64,000 nt of DNA from Nitratireductor aquimarinus (lineage in GTDB: Bacteria; Pseudomonadota; Alphaproteobacteria; Rhizobiales; Rhizobiaceae): NCBI RefSeq assembly GCF_017255295.1, contig NZ_JAFKDE010000006.1, positions 124,001 through 188,000 on the forward strand. The letters are read 5' to 3'. Each line of letters begins with the position of its first letter. Within the stretch, counting starts at the first letter, position 1. A program made the position numbers and the translations under genes. Positions 43,170-50,535 of this stretch are shown piece by piece. The notes under the pieces were generated by a model that was not told where the DNA came from, searched no databases, and worked only from the letters and a program-made list of their open reading frames with translations.

Positions 43170-44419
43170 CCGAACTGGCCTGGATCGAGAACGCGCTGAC
43201 AAGCGCTCGCCCACAGGCGATGGGCGCGCTGCTGCGTTACTTCCGCGATCTGGACCGGGCCGAAGAAGCCTTTCAGGAAGCGTGCCTGCGCGCCCTGAAG
43301 ACCTGGCCGCTCAAGGGACCGCCGCGCGATCCTGCTGCCTGGCTCATCTTTGTCGGACGCAATGCCGCGCTCGACAGCGTGCGGCGCGACCGGCGCAACA
43401 CCGCCCTGCCACCCGAGGACCGGATTTCCGATCTTGAGGATGCGGAAACCGACATCGCCGAACGGCTGGACGACGCGCATTATCGCGACGACATCCTGCG
43501 CCTCATGTTCGTCTGCTGCCACCCGGACCTGCCTGCCACGCAGCAGGTGGCGCTGGCGCTGCGCGTCGTTTCCGGCCTCAGCGTGCGGGAGGTGGCGAGC
43601 GCCTTTCTCGTCAATGAACGCGCCATGGAACAGCGCATTACGCGCGCCAAGCGTCGGGTGGCGGAAGCGAACATTCCTTTTGCCGCACCCGATGCGGTGG
43701 AGCGTTCGGCACGCCTCGGCGCAGTTGCGACCATGATCTATCTCGTCTTCAACGAGGGCTATTCAGCCTCGGGCGGCGATGAGACCGTGCGCGCTTCACT
43801 CTGTGATGAGGCGATCCGGCTTTGCCGCCTGCTGTTGCGCCTGTTTCCGGCAGAACCCGAGATCATGGGGCTTCTGGCCCTGATGTTGCTTCAACATGCC
43901 CGAAGCCCCGCCCGCACGGACCCCGAAGGCAAGGCCGTGCTTCTGGAAGATCAGGACCGCACACTCTGGAAGAGGGCGAACATAGATGAAGGGCTGGCGC
44001 TGGTCGACAAGGCGCTGCGCCACCGTCAGCCGGGGGCCTATCAGGTTCAGGCGGCCATTGCCGCACTGCACTCTCGCGCCAGAACGGCTGCGGACACGGA
44101 CTGGGAAGAGATCGACCTGCTCTATCAGATGCTCGAACACCTGACGCCTTCCCCGGTCATCACGCTGAACCGGTCGGTTGCCGTGTCGAAGACGAAGGGG
44201 CCGGAAGCCGCATTGAAGCTCATTGCCCCGCTTGCCGACCGCCTTTCGGGCTATTTCTATTTCCATGGTGTTCGGGGCGCATATCTCAGTGAGATCGGGC
44301 GCATGGCGGAGGCCCGCGAGGCCTTCAACCGGGCAATCGCCCTTGCGCGCACGCCCGCCGAGGCAAGCCATATTCGCGAACATCTCGACAGGCTGTCCCA
44401 ACGGGTTTCGGCAGACTGA
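43166..44419 (+). CDS. ECF sigma factor with C-terminal extension (SigJ/DUF6596 type)
   Basis: The 417-residue protein has N-terminal sigma regions 2 and 4 ('LLRYFRDLDRAEEAFQEACLRALKTWP', 'ALRVVSGLSVREVASAFLVNERAMEQRITRAKRRV'). A long helical C-terminal half ('TMIYLVFNEGYSASGGDETVRASLCDEAIRL...') resembles TPR-like extensions. These factors lack a separate anti-sigma gene; the extension and the linked DGPF protein are thought to control them. It overlaps the DGPF gene by four bases and is followed by a VOC-family gene. Confidence 0.93.
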   Translation: MTELAWIENALTSARPQAMGALLRYFRDLDRAEEAFQEACLRALKTWPLKGPPRDPAAWLIFVGRNAALDSVRRDRRNTALPPEDRISDLEDAETDIAERLDDAHYRDDILRLMFVCCHPDLPATQQVALALRVVSGLSVREVASAFLVNERAMEQRITRAKRRVAEANIPFAAPDAVERSARLGAVATMIYLVFNEGYSASGGDETVRASLCDEAIRLCRLLLRLFPAEPEIMGLLALMLLQHARSPARTDPEGKAVLLEDQDRTLWKRANIDEGLALVDKALRHRQPGAYQVQAAIAALHSRARTAADTDWEEIDLLYQMLEHLTPSPVITLNRSVAVSKTKGPEAALKLIAPLADRLSGYFYFHGVRGAYLSEIGRMAEAREAFNRAIALARTPAEASHIREHLDRLSQRVSAD

Positions 44420-44534
44420 AGCCTCTCTCCCACTTTATTTCAAGAAAACGCACGCTCACTGTCGGAAGGGCCAAGCGCTGTTCGTCCTTCCGACATGGGC
44501 CGACTTTCCGGTCCCCAATGAGGAGAGAGCCATC

Positions 44535-44957
44535 ATGTCCGAAACCAGCGTAACCGTTGATGAAGATCAGGAACTGCCCAAGGTTCAGGGCGGTGTCGCC
44601 CCCTATCTGATGGTGGACGGCGCATCGAAGGCGGCCACGTTTTATGAGCAGGCCTTCGCCGCGACCGAAATCCATCGCCATCCCGAGGATGAGAGCGGCC
44701 GCACCATGCACATCCACCTCCTTATCCATGGTGGCTCGATCATGCTGAGCGATGCCTACCCGGAATACGGCCAGCCACTGCGTGAGCACTCCGGATACAC
44801 GCTCACACTGGCCGTGGAGGATGTGGACGGGTGGTGGTCGCGCGCCGTTGGCGCGGGCGTGGAAGTCGTGATGCCGCTTGAGCGCATGTTCTGGGGAGAC
44901 CGCTACGGGCAGATCCGCGATCCGTTTGGCGTGAACTGGGCCATCACCGGAAAGTAG
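44535..44957 (+). CDS. VOC (PhnB-like glyoxalase-fold) protein
   Basis: A 140-residue VOC-fold protein: 'GGVAPYLMVDGASKAATFYEQAFAATEIHRHPEDESGRTMHIHLLIHGG' and 'RMFWGDRYGQIRDPFGVNWAI' match the PhnB-type subgroup. Metal-binding residues are partly conserved (His in 'MHIHL', Glu in 'PLERMFWG'). AGGAGAGAG precedes the ATG. It probably belongs to the DGPF-sigma unit and may be a target of that sigma factor. Substrate unknown. Confidence 0.88.
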   Translation: MSETSVTVDEDQELPKVQGGVAPYLMVDGASKAATFYEQAFAATEIHRHPEDESGRTMHIHLLIHGGSIMLSDAYPEYGQPLREHSGYTLTLAVEDVDGWWSRAVGAGVEVVMPLERMFWGDRYGQIRDPFGVNWAITGK

Positions 44958-45031
44958 ACCGTCAGAGATCGCGGCGGTTGGTCCGCATCAACCAGCTCCC
45001 CAAGCGCCGGGCCAGAAAGAACTGCCGCAAA

Positions 45032-45064
45032 GGCCGGGGACGCCGCGCTGTCCCCGGCCGTTTT
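45032..45064 (+). terminator. Rho-independent terminator after the VOC gene
   Basis: Perfect 10-bp stem GGCCGGGGAC (45032-45041) with GTCCCCGGCC (45050-45059) followed by GTTTT. Confidence 0.85.
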
Positions 45065-45208
45065 GCCACAATCGCTTTACAGGGCCGTATCTGACGCACT
45101 AGGCTGTGTCAGCAAGGGGTGAAGGGCGCTGCCGCACCCCCTGTTCACCGACGCTGAGCGCTATGCCGCGTCACCATCTTCTCACACAAAAGCGATTGAG
45201 AGACAGAC

Positions 45209-45643
45209 ATGAGCCAGGTCAAAAGCGGCGATGTCGTGAGGATTCATTACACTGGCAAGCTGGCTGACGGCACGCAGTTCGATTCATCAGCCGGACGCGA
45301 GCCGCTTGAGTTCAAGGTCGGCAGCGGCCAGATCATTCCCGGCCTCGACCGGCAGATTCAGGGCATGAAGCAGGGTGAGAGCGGAACGCTGACCATTCCT
45401 GCCGCAGAAGCCTATGGCGCACGGGACGAAAACCAGGTTCAGGTGGTTCCGCGCACGGCGCTTCCGCCGGAGATGGAAGTGCAGGTCGGCTCCAACCTTC
45501 AGGCCACCACCCCGGACGGCAACCAGATTTCGCTGACGGTTGTCGGCGTTTCCGAAGCCGAGATCACCGTCGACGCCAACCACCCGCTGGCTGGGCACGA
45601 CCTGGTCTTCGAGATCGAGATCGTCGAAGTCGTCGCCGGCTGA
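45209..45643 (+). CDS. FKBP-type peptidyl-prolyl isomerase (SlyD-like)
   Basis: A 144-residue protein: 'VKSGDVVRIHYTGKLADGTQFDSS' start, 'GSGQIIPGLDRQIQGMKQGESG', an insert-in-flap domain ('VVPRTALPPEMEVQVGSNLQ') and 'NHPLAGHDLVFEIEIVEV' end. This is the SlyD/FkpB arrangement, combining isomerase and chaperone activity in the cytoplasm. It lacks the histidine-rich nickel-binding tail of E. coli SlyD. It is followed by a hairpin at 45655. Confidence 0.95.
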   Translation: MSQVKSGDVVRIHYTGKLADGTQFDSSAGREPLEFKVGSGQIIPGLDRQIQGMKQGESGTLTIPAAEAYGARDENQVQVVPRTALPPEMEVQVGSNLQATTPDGNQISLTVVGVSEAEITVDANHPLAGHDLVFEIEIVEVVAG

Positions 45644-45654
45644 TTGAGCCGGCC

Positions 45655-45687
45655 GGGAGCCGCCGCCGCAAAAGCGCCGCGGCTCCC
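45655..45687 (+). terminator. Hairpin after the FKBP gene
   Basis: 9-bp stem GGGAGCCGC (45655-45663) with GCGGCTCCC (45679-45687) and no U tract. It is a possible transcript end. Confidence 0.5.
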
Positions 45688-45712
45688 CATATGCCCGCCA
45701 CTACTGCGGCAA

Positions 45713-45952
45713 TGCATCCTGTGTGAAGGGCTCCACGCAGCTATGGAGGCAGGCGCGCTGCGCAGCCTGCCACTGGATGCACTGACGGGCCTGCTGGCAG
45801 CCGCCTTTGATCGGGCAGCCCTTGCCATCGACGCGGGCAGCGATGCGGATGCGCAGATCGCGGCCCTGAACGGGCTTATCGAAGGCCTCGCCACAGCCCC
45901 GGCTCCGGTCTCCCCTCCGGCCCCCACTCCGGCCCCCACTCGGCAAGCCTGA
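45713..45952 (+). pseudogene. Remnant of a TetR-family regulator (C-terminal part)
   Basis: The frame ending at 45952 reads 'LCEGLHAAMEAGALRSLPLD', then 'ALTGLLAAAFDRAALAIDAG', then 'LNGLIEGLA'. This is the pattern of the C-terminal helices of many TetR regulators (an 'RPLPxExLAxLLxGAxxEAALxIA' style). No start codon, helix-turn-helix or N-terminal half precedes it; the upstream bases are the FKBP gene and its hairpin. I take it as a decayed gene at the edge of the AT-rich segment. The match is from memory of the family, without an alignment. Confidence 0.45.
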
Positions 45953-46322
45953 CATAACCCGACTTTCATATCGGGGCGCCAGCCCCTCCCCCCTGACGGC
46001 TCTCTGCAAGGCGCGGTGCATCGCGCCTTGCAGCGCTTCTGGCCGCCATAGCTTCGCCCCCGCAACACGCGGTCGGGGCGCCAGGCGCACCACATCACTG
46101 CTCGCCTGCCAGAAATTTCAAATTCACCAAAGAATTACTTTGAAATACATTCACCATAACAATGCAATCATTAAAAATAACTTTTACAAATCAAAGTAAG
46201 TATAACAAATATAGTATATCACTTACATTGTTTTTTATTTATAGATGTTGAAATCAAACGAAAACAATATTTAAATAAATACGCGCCTCAGACGAGACGC
46301 GTGAAAATTAGTGGAGACGAAA
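45953..46322. other. Island edge and AT-rich leader region
   Basis: 370 bp without a gene. The left part is GC-rich and holds a perfect 12-bp hairpin (CTGCAAGGCGCG 46004-46015, complement 46022-46033) and a 12-bp direct repeat TCGGGGCGCCAG (45971-45982 and 46073-46084). From about 46115 to 46280 the sequence turns strongly AT-rich, unlike anything else in the window, and must contain the promoter of the peptide operon. A small hairpin (ACGCG...CGCGT, 46281-46302) stands just before the ribosome site. I could not fix a -35/-10 pair. Confidence 0.6.
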
Positions 46323-46436
46323 ATGACCTACGAAAATATCCGCGAAGTTATCCTGAAGCGCCACTTCCTGAAGCTTCTGTCCTACGGACACTCATGCTGC
46401 GCCGTTAATCAGGAAGAAGAATACCAATTTGTATGA
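46323..46436 (+). CDS. Small peptide, candidate RiPP-type precursor
   Basis: A 37-residue peptide: basic-hydrophobic N-terminal half 'MTYENIREVILKRHFLKLLS' (residues 1-20), then 'YGHSCCAVNQEEEYQFV' (21-37) with an adjacent Cys-Cys pair at 25-26. GTGGAGACGAAA gives a good ribosome site (GGAG at 46313-46316). It is first in an operon with a GRDP-like protein, a MATE-like exporter and an aminotransferase, and is followed by a strong hairpin. The leader-plus-cysteine-core look and the context suggest a ribosomal peptide that is modified and exported. Alternatives are a leader peptide controlling the operon or a small toxin. No family is recognised. Confidence 0.6.
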   Translation: MTYENIREVILKRHFLKLLSYGHSCCAVNQEEEYQFV

Positions 46437-46442
46437 GTGCAA

Positions 46443-46470
46443 AGACAGGGCGCTTTCAAGCGCCCTGTCT
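46443..46470 (+). terminator. Strong hairpin between the peptide gene and its operon
   Basis: Perfect 13-bp inverted repeat AGACAGGGCGCTT (46443-46455) with AAGCGCCCTGTCT (46458-46470), starting six bases after the peptide stop. There is no U tract, and the next gene's ribosome site AGGAGAG follows at 46481. It would protect the 3' end of a short peptide mRNA and lower readthrough, as seen in many precursor-first peptide operons. Confidence 0.75.
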
Positions 46471-46491
46471 CCGACAACGCAGGAGAGTCAT

Positions 46492-46983
46492 ATGCTTGCC
46501 GAAAAATATGTAACTGCGAAAATGTGGGATGTCCTGAAAGAAAACCTTCCCGAACGCAGTGACGCCGTGCTCGTTCTACAGGTTGAAGAGTTCTTGAAGT
46601 TCATGACGATTGCCTCGGATGAAGACACATCCTTCATCCCGCTGAACGCCGAAGTTGATGACATCTGGCATGAGTTCATCATGCAGACCGCGTCCTACGA
46701 CAACCTCTGCAAGAAACTCCCCGGAAAGCGCTTCATACACCACGAAACCATCAGCATGGAGGAATACAGCAAGAAGGTAGGAAAAGAACAAATGGTAGAT
46801 CAGATGCTCGAATGGCTACCAAAATACATAAATAGATTTGGACCGTTTACCGATAAAATATCCGACTACTGGACCATATGTCGTTTTCTCAAAAACGAAC
46901 TCGGCCTTTCACTGGCTCAAATCAATGATATCGGCTCAAAGCAGGCGCAGGAAATCCCACCGCCTCAATCTGGCGAAAAATGA
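46492..46983 (+). CDS. GRDP-like 'WHEF' protein of the peptide operon
   Basis: A 163-residue soluble protein. Residues 55-85, 'VDDIWHEFIMQTASYDNLC' and 'GKRFIHHETISMEEY', match the core of glycine-rich-domain-protein (GRDP/DUF1399-like) domains, in which a WH pair, a cysteine and a later histidine are conserved (here W59-H60, C73, H83-H84). These could form a metal site. The biochemical role of the domain is not known to me. AGGAGAG precedes the ATG; the stop overlaps the exporter start (ATGA). It might modify, bind or confer immunity to the 37-residue peptide; this is inference. Confidence 0.7.
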   Translation: MLAEKYVTAKMWDVLKENLPERSDAVLVLQVEEFLKFMTIASDEDTSFIPLNAEVDDIWHEFIMQTASYDNLCKKLPGKRFIHHETISMEEYSKKVGKEQMVDQMLEWLPKYINRFGPFTDKISDYWTICRFLKNELGLSLAQINDIGSKQAQEIPPPQSGEK

Positions 46984-48287
46984 ACACACGATTCCTGCAG
47001 CGCACGACGCGCGATTTTCTCAAGAGAGGCGGCCAACTTTCATTCGCGATATTTGCAGCCGGCATCAGCGGACTTATATTCTCGGTCGCGCTGGCGACAA
47101 CCAGCACCCAGGCCGCAGCCGCGCATGGCATGGGGTGGTTTCTCTGCGCCGCCTTCTCCGTCCCACTCTCCGGCTTTCGGATCGTTGTGATTTCTCAACG
47201 CAGAAAGCAGTCCCGCCCTTTCAGAATCAAGGGAATGGCAGAAGCCTTTTATCTCCTCTGCGGAAGCCTTTTGCTTCTGTTCGGCGTGACATCAACGACC
47301 ATTCTCCTCATCTCGGACGATCTGTCTTCGCTGCTCCCAGCCTATCTTGTCTTCTGCGCGATTGGTTTTCCCGTCACCGGCCTGAACGCACTCATGGGAG
47401 GCTATCTGGTACGTGCACAGATGGAAAACACTCAGCTCGCCGTCACCTTTCAGGCAATTCTCCTGCAGTTGACGGCAGCAAGCGCCCTTCAGTTTCTTCC
47501 AGCAAATCCCGCACTTCTGCTCAGCTTTGTGGGGATGATCAGCCTCACGACGCAGATTTACATCAGCCTGCGCTATTGCATAGCGCTGCGCATCACCAAT
47601 CACCTCAGAACCCTGTTCCAGCCGACAGGCTCATGGCGCGCAGGCTACGCGATCTCCGGCCAGGCGCTCGCTTCCGGCAGCGATATCATCGTTCTCTCCT
47701 CGACATTCTGGCTTGTACTGACAGCCCTGCGCGCAACCGACCCCGCCGCCGCCACCTACACGTCGATCGGCTTCACGATTGTTCGCACCTTCATCGTGCC
47801 GCTCAAGTCTTTCGGCGTGGTCGCAGGGCGAATGCTGCGCTCCCTCGACAGAACAGAGAACCTTGAAGCCACCGAGCGCTCCATGTTCATGGCGATTGTT
47901 TCGATCTGCGCGCTTCTCTCACTGACACTTCTGGGAATAGCAGCCTGGAATGCGGGCCTGTCTCCGTTCAGCACGAGCTGCTTCTGGACGACAAGCGGAC
48001 CACTCATCCTGTGCGCCATCGCCATACAGTTCCTGATCGAACCCTGTGCGGCATTCAGGGCCGCAGTGATGAAGGTCACGATGTCGCCGTTTCAGGTTCT
48101 GCTGGCGCTTGCCGGCTCGCTCTGGGGCTTTGTGCTGCCCATTGTCGGAGGGCTGTGGTTCACCGGTCGCCTGACACTTGAAGCCACCTGGCTCACCCTC
48201 CTCTTCGGACGCCTTCTGTTTGCCTGCCTGCTTCAACTTCAAGCCAGCAATGGCTTACTGGCACCGCGCACCCTGCCCGACCGTTGA
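46980..48287 (+). CDS. MATE/MOP-like multi-pass exporter
   Basis: A 435-residue membrane protein with about 12 hydrophobic segments, such as 'FAIFAAGISGLIFSVALATT', 'LLCGSLLLLFGVTSTTILLI' and 'MFMAIVSICALLSLTLLGIA'. The layout, with two six-helix halves and a long loop near residue 290 ('PLKSFGVVAGRMLRSLDRTE'), resembles MATE or polysaccharide-type flippases. I see no family-defining motif, so the subfamily is uncertain. It overlaps the gene before and is followed within 15 bp by the aminotransferase. Export of the peptide product is the likely role in this operon. Confidence 0.7.
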   Translation: MNTRFLQRTTRDFLKRGGQLSFAIFAAGISGLIFSVALATTSTQAAAAHGMGWFLCAAFSVPLSGFRIVVISQRRKQSRPFRIKGMAEAFYLLCGSLLLLFGVTSTTILLISDDLSSLLPAYLVFCAIGFPVTGLNALMGGYLVRAQMENTQLAVTFQAILLQLTAASALQFLPANPALLLSFVGMISLTTQIYISLRYCIALRITNHLRTLFQPTGSWRAGYAISGQALASGSDIIVLSSTFWLVLTALRATDPAAATYTSIGFTIVRTFIVPLKSFGVVAGRMLRSLDRTENLEATERSMFMAIVSICALLSLTLLGIAAWNAGLSPFSTSCFWTTSGPLILCAIAIQFLIEPCAAFRAAVMKVTMSPFQVLLALAGSLWGFVLPIVGGLWFTGRLTLEATWLTLLFGRLLFACLLQLQASNGLLAPRTLPDR

Positions 48288-48301
48288 GGAGGAGACGAGA
48301 C

Positions 48302-49318
48302 ATGACAACCAAGATCTATGAAGAACCACCCGGGGGCATCGACATGACCCTGTCAGACTGGTCCTTCCCCGATGCATTCAAGGAGGCGGTGGCGTCACGC
48401 CTGCGCAACCTGGACTGGCGGCGCTATCCCGCGAATTCCGCCATGGCCGCGCGGCAATGCATCGGCGCAAGGTTCGGCATGGCTCCAGAAAATGTGCTTC
48501 CAACCAATGGCTGCACGGAGGCACTGGATTTGCTGGCACGCTTTGCAGCGACCGAAGCTGCAAGCGTGGCGCTGCCCTCCCCCGGCTATTTTGCATACGG
48601 GACGATCATGCAGGCGAGCGGATTGGCCGTCGAGCATTACGACCCGGCGTCCCTCATGAACTTTGTTCCCGACGCCAACAGCCACCTTCTGGTCTGCAAC
48701 CCGAACAATCCGACAGGCGACTGGCTGTGCGCAGAGGATCTGCATGCCATCCCCGTATCGACCAGACGCCACATCGCCATCGACAGCACGTATGCGTTTT
48801 TCCGGCCCGACTTCGGCCCGGCGCTCTTCAGATCCTATCTGGCATACGGCTTCATCAATCTCCTGTCGTTTTCAAAAGCGTTTGGGGTGGCCGGCATGCG
48901 GCTCGGGGCGATCATTGCTCCGGCAACTCTGTTGCAGAGGATTTCGAGAAACCAGCCACGCTACATGCTGGATTTTGCGCAGATCACGGCGCTCGGGACC
49001 CTGTTTGAGGAGAACTGGTACGCACTCGCTATCCAGGAGGGCCGGCTTGTCCATCAGGCGGCAGTCAGACTCAAAAATCTGCTTGAAACGATACGGGGGC
49101 TGAAGGTCTATCCGGCCAACGCGAATTTCGTGAGCTTTCAAAACCGCACGCCGGATGGCAAGGAAATCCTGCCGCGCAGACTTCTTGAAGACCTGCCCTG
49201 CAAGATCTGGAACAATGGACTGGTGCGCATGACCATCGACCGAACGCGCGAGGCCGATACGTTCGCAGTACTCAGCCAATGGGCTGATGCTGCCAGACGG
49301 AAAACCGGACAGGCATAG
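48302..49318 (+). CDS. PLP-dependent class I/II aminotransferase (HisC/CobC-like)
   Basis: A 338-residue fold-type I enzyme: 'NPNNPTG' (133-139), 'AIDSTYAFF' with the cofactor-contacting Asp161 and Tyr164, and the Schiff-base Lys192 in 'LLSFSKAFGVAGMRLG'. A C-terminal arginine region 'NGLVRMTIDRTREADTF' follows. It resembles histidinol-phosphate aminotransferase and threonine-phosphate decarboxylase (CobC/CobD-type) enzymes, but no histidine or cobalamin genes adjoin. GAGGAGGAGACGAGAC precedes the ATG. It is last in the peptide operon and could transaminate the peptide N-terminus or make a small building block. Confidence 0.85.
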   Translation: MTTKIYEEPPGGIDMTLSDWSFPDAFKEAVASRLRNLDWRRYPANSAMAARQCIGARFGMAPENVLPTNGCTEALDLLARFAATEAASVALPSPGYFAYGTIMQASGLAVEHYDPASLMNFVPDANSHLLVCNPNNPTGDWLCAEDLHAIPVSTRRHIAIDSTYAFFRPDFGPALFRSYLAYGFINLLSFSKAFGVAGMRLGAIIAPATLLQRISRNQPRYMLDFAQITALGTLFEENWYALAIQEGRLVHQAAVRLKNLLETIRGLKVYPANANFVSFQNRTPDGKEILPRRLLEDLPCKIWNNGLVRMTIDRTREADTFAVLSQWADAARRKTGQA

Positions 49319-49339
49319 CCAGCTTTGAACAGAAGCCGG

Positions 49340-50104
49340 TCAGGGCTTCTGCGCACCCGTCTTCTCGCCCACCGTCTTCGCGCCCACCGTCTTCGCGCCC
49401 ACCGTCTTCGCGCCCACTTGGCCCTTTTTCCCAGCCGGTTCGATGACTTCGACCTTGAGACCCGCCACGAGCTCGCGTGCGGCGGAGAAGAATTCCCGGT
49501 AGAGAATGGAGGCGAAGATGACGAGACTGACCGCAATCGCCGCCCAGGCGGAGACAAACCACGCAATCATGCCGATCGAGAAGTAGTAGGCGCGAATGCC
49601 CTGATTGAAGTTGCGCGCCGCAATCGTGTTGAGCGCGGCCATGATGTAGATTTCTTCCGGGTCGCTTTCCTCGGAATCGTCGGCAGCGCCAAGCATGATG
49701 CAGAAATGGTTGAACTGGCGCAGCGAAAGCGTGAACGACAGAAACGCCATCACGAACATCAGCAGAAAGATCACCAGATGCCGCTCGACCGCCGCCTTGT
49801 CGACATCGAGCGCCGGCTGCATCACCGTCACCGCGTCCAGCACCGCATTGACCTGCCCGAAGACGGCAATCATCGCCAGAATGATCAGCACCGTCGTGGA
49901 GGCGAAGAAAGACACCGCCCCCATGAGATTGCCCGACAGGATTGCATCCATGGGCGTTTCGCGACGGACGGCATTGCGCACCCAGCGATGGCGCTGCGCG
50001 CCCATGATGATGGACAGAGACGGCCGGCGCTTCTCCAGCCAGCTGGCGAAGACGGTGTAGAAGATCCAGCACAGGATCGGAAACAGCGATGCCGCGAGCG
50101 TCAA
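49340..50104 (-). CDS. DUF599 family membrane protein
   Basis: A 254-residue protein with four to five membrane segments ('ASLFPILCWIFYTVFASWLE', 'AVSFFASTTVLIILAMIAVF', 'HLVIFLLMFVMAFLSFTLSL', 'GMIAWFVSAWAAIAVSLVIF') and the DUF599 stretch 'LRQFNHFCIMLGAA...NQGIRAYYF'. Function unknown. The C-terminal tail 'KKGQVGAKTVGAKTVGAKTVG' is coded by three exact 15-bp tandem repeats, likely variable in number between strains. It is convergent with the aminotransferase. Confidence 0.88.
   Translation of the reverse strand: MTLAASLFPILCWIFYTVFASWLEKRRPSLSIIMGAQRHRWVRNAVRRETPMDAILSGNLMGAVSFFASTTVLIILAMIAVFGQVNAVLDAVTVMQPALDVDKAAVERHLVIFLLMFVMAFLSFTLSLRQFNHFCIMLGAADDSEESDPEEIYIMAALNTIAARNFNQGIRAYYFSIGMIAWFVSAWAAIAVSLVIFASILYREFFSAARELVAGLKVEVIEPAGKKGQVGAKTVGAKTVGAKTVGEKTGAQKP
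49367..49417 (-). repeat. 15-bp coding tandem repeat (VGAKT)n
   Basis: Three exact copies of GCCCACCGTCTTCGC (49367-49381, 49382-49396, 49397-49411) plus a partial fourth, within the 3' end of the DUF599 gene. Confidence 0.9.
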
Positions 50105-50158
50105 CGTGCAATCCCTTTCAGCACAAAGAACCAGCGAACCAGACCCGTTCGTTGAAGA

Positions 50159-50452
50159 TCAGGTGAAGATCTTCTCGCCCTGCTCATCGATCATCTGCCG
50201 CGCCTTGCGGATCGACTGATCGGCGGCGAATTCAGCGCTGGGGAAACGGTCCGCGCGCACCAGCCGGTGTTCCTTGCGTTCGCCATCCACGTCCTTGGAG
50301 ATAAGCGCGCAGGTCTGGAACTGGCCGCCTTCGGAGAAGGGCGTCGGCTGGATCGTGAAGCCCTTGTGCTCCACCGCGTCTCCGACAGGCTTTGCCTCAC
50401 CCGTTTCCGGCGCGCTGCCCCCGCCCCCGAAAAGCCGCTTCAAGAATGACAT
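50159..50452 (-). CDS. HlyU family protein
   Basis: A 97-residue protein with the HlyU domain: 'AVEHKGFTIQPTPFSEGGQFQTCALISKDVDGERKEHRLVRADRFPSAE' and 'SIRKARQMIDEQGEKIF'. In Vibrio HlyU is an ArsR-type regulator, but this short alphaproteobacterial family named after it is a different small domain without a clear helix-turn-helix. Its function is therefore uncertain. GGGAG precedes the ATG. Confidence 0.85.
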   Translation of the reverse strand: MSFLKRLFGGGGSAPETGEAKPVGDAVEHKGFTIQPTPFSEGGQFQTCALISKDVDGERKEHRLVRADRFPSAEFAADQSIRKARQMIDEQGEKIFT

Positions 50453-50535
50453 ACGCTTACTCCCGTCAAATTCGATATTTGATATCGTTTTACCCGCAGA
50501 AGCATTGCTGCGAAACCATTGCGAACACTCTCTCC

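Noticed and set aside
45644-45952. Treating the 102-codon frame after the FKBP gene as an intact gene
   Set aside because: It would need a TTG start without a ribosome site and begins inside a hairpin. Only the part from about 45713 resembles a TetR C-terminus, so a remnant is the better reading.
46323-49318. Calling the peptide operon a methanobactin cluster
   Set aside because: The MATE-like exporter and aminotransferase match in kind, but the MbnB (DUF692) and MbnC proteins and a TonB receptor are absent, and the peptide does not resemble known MbnA sequences.
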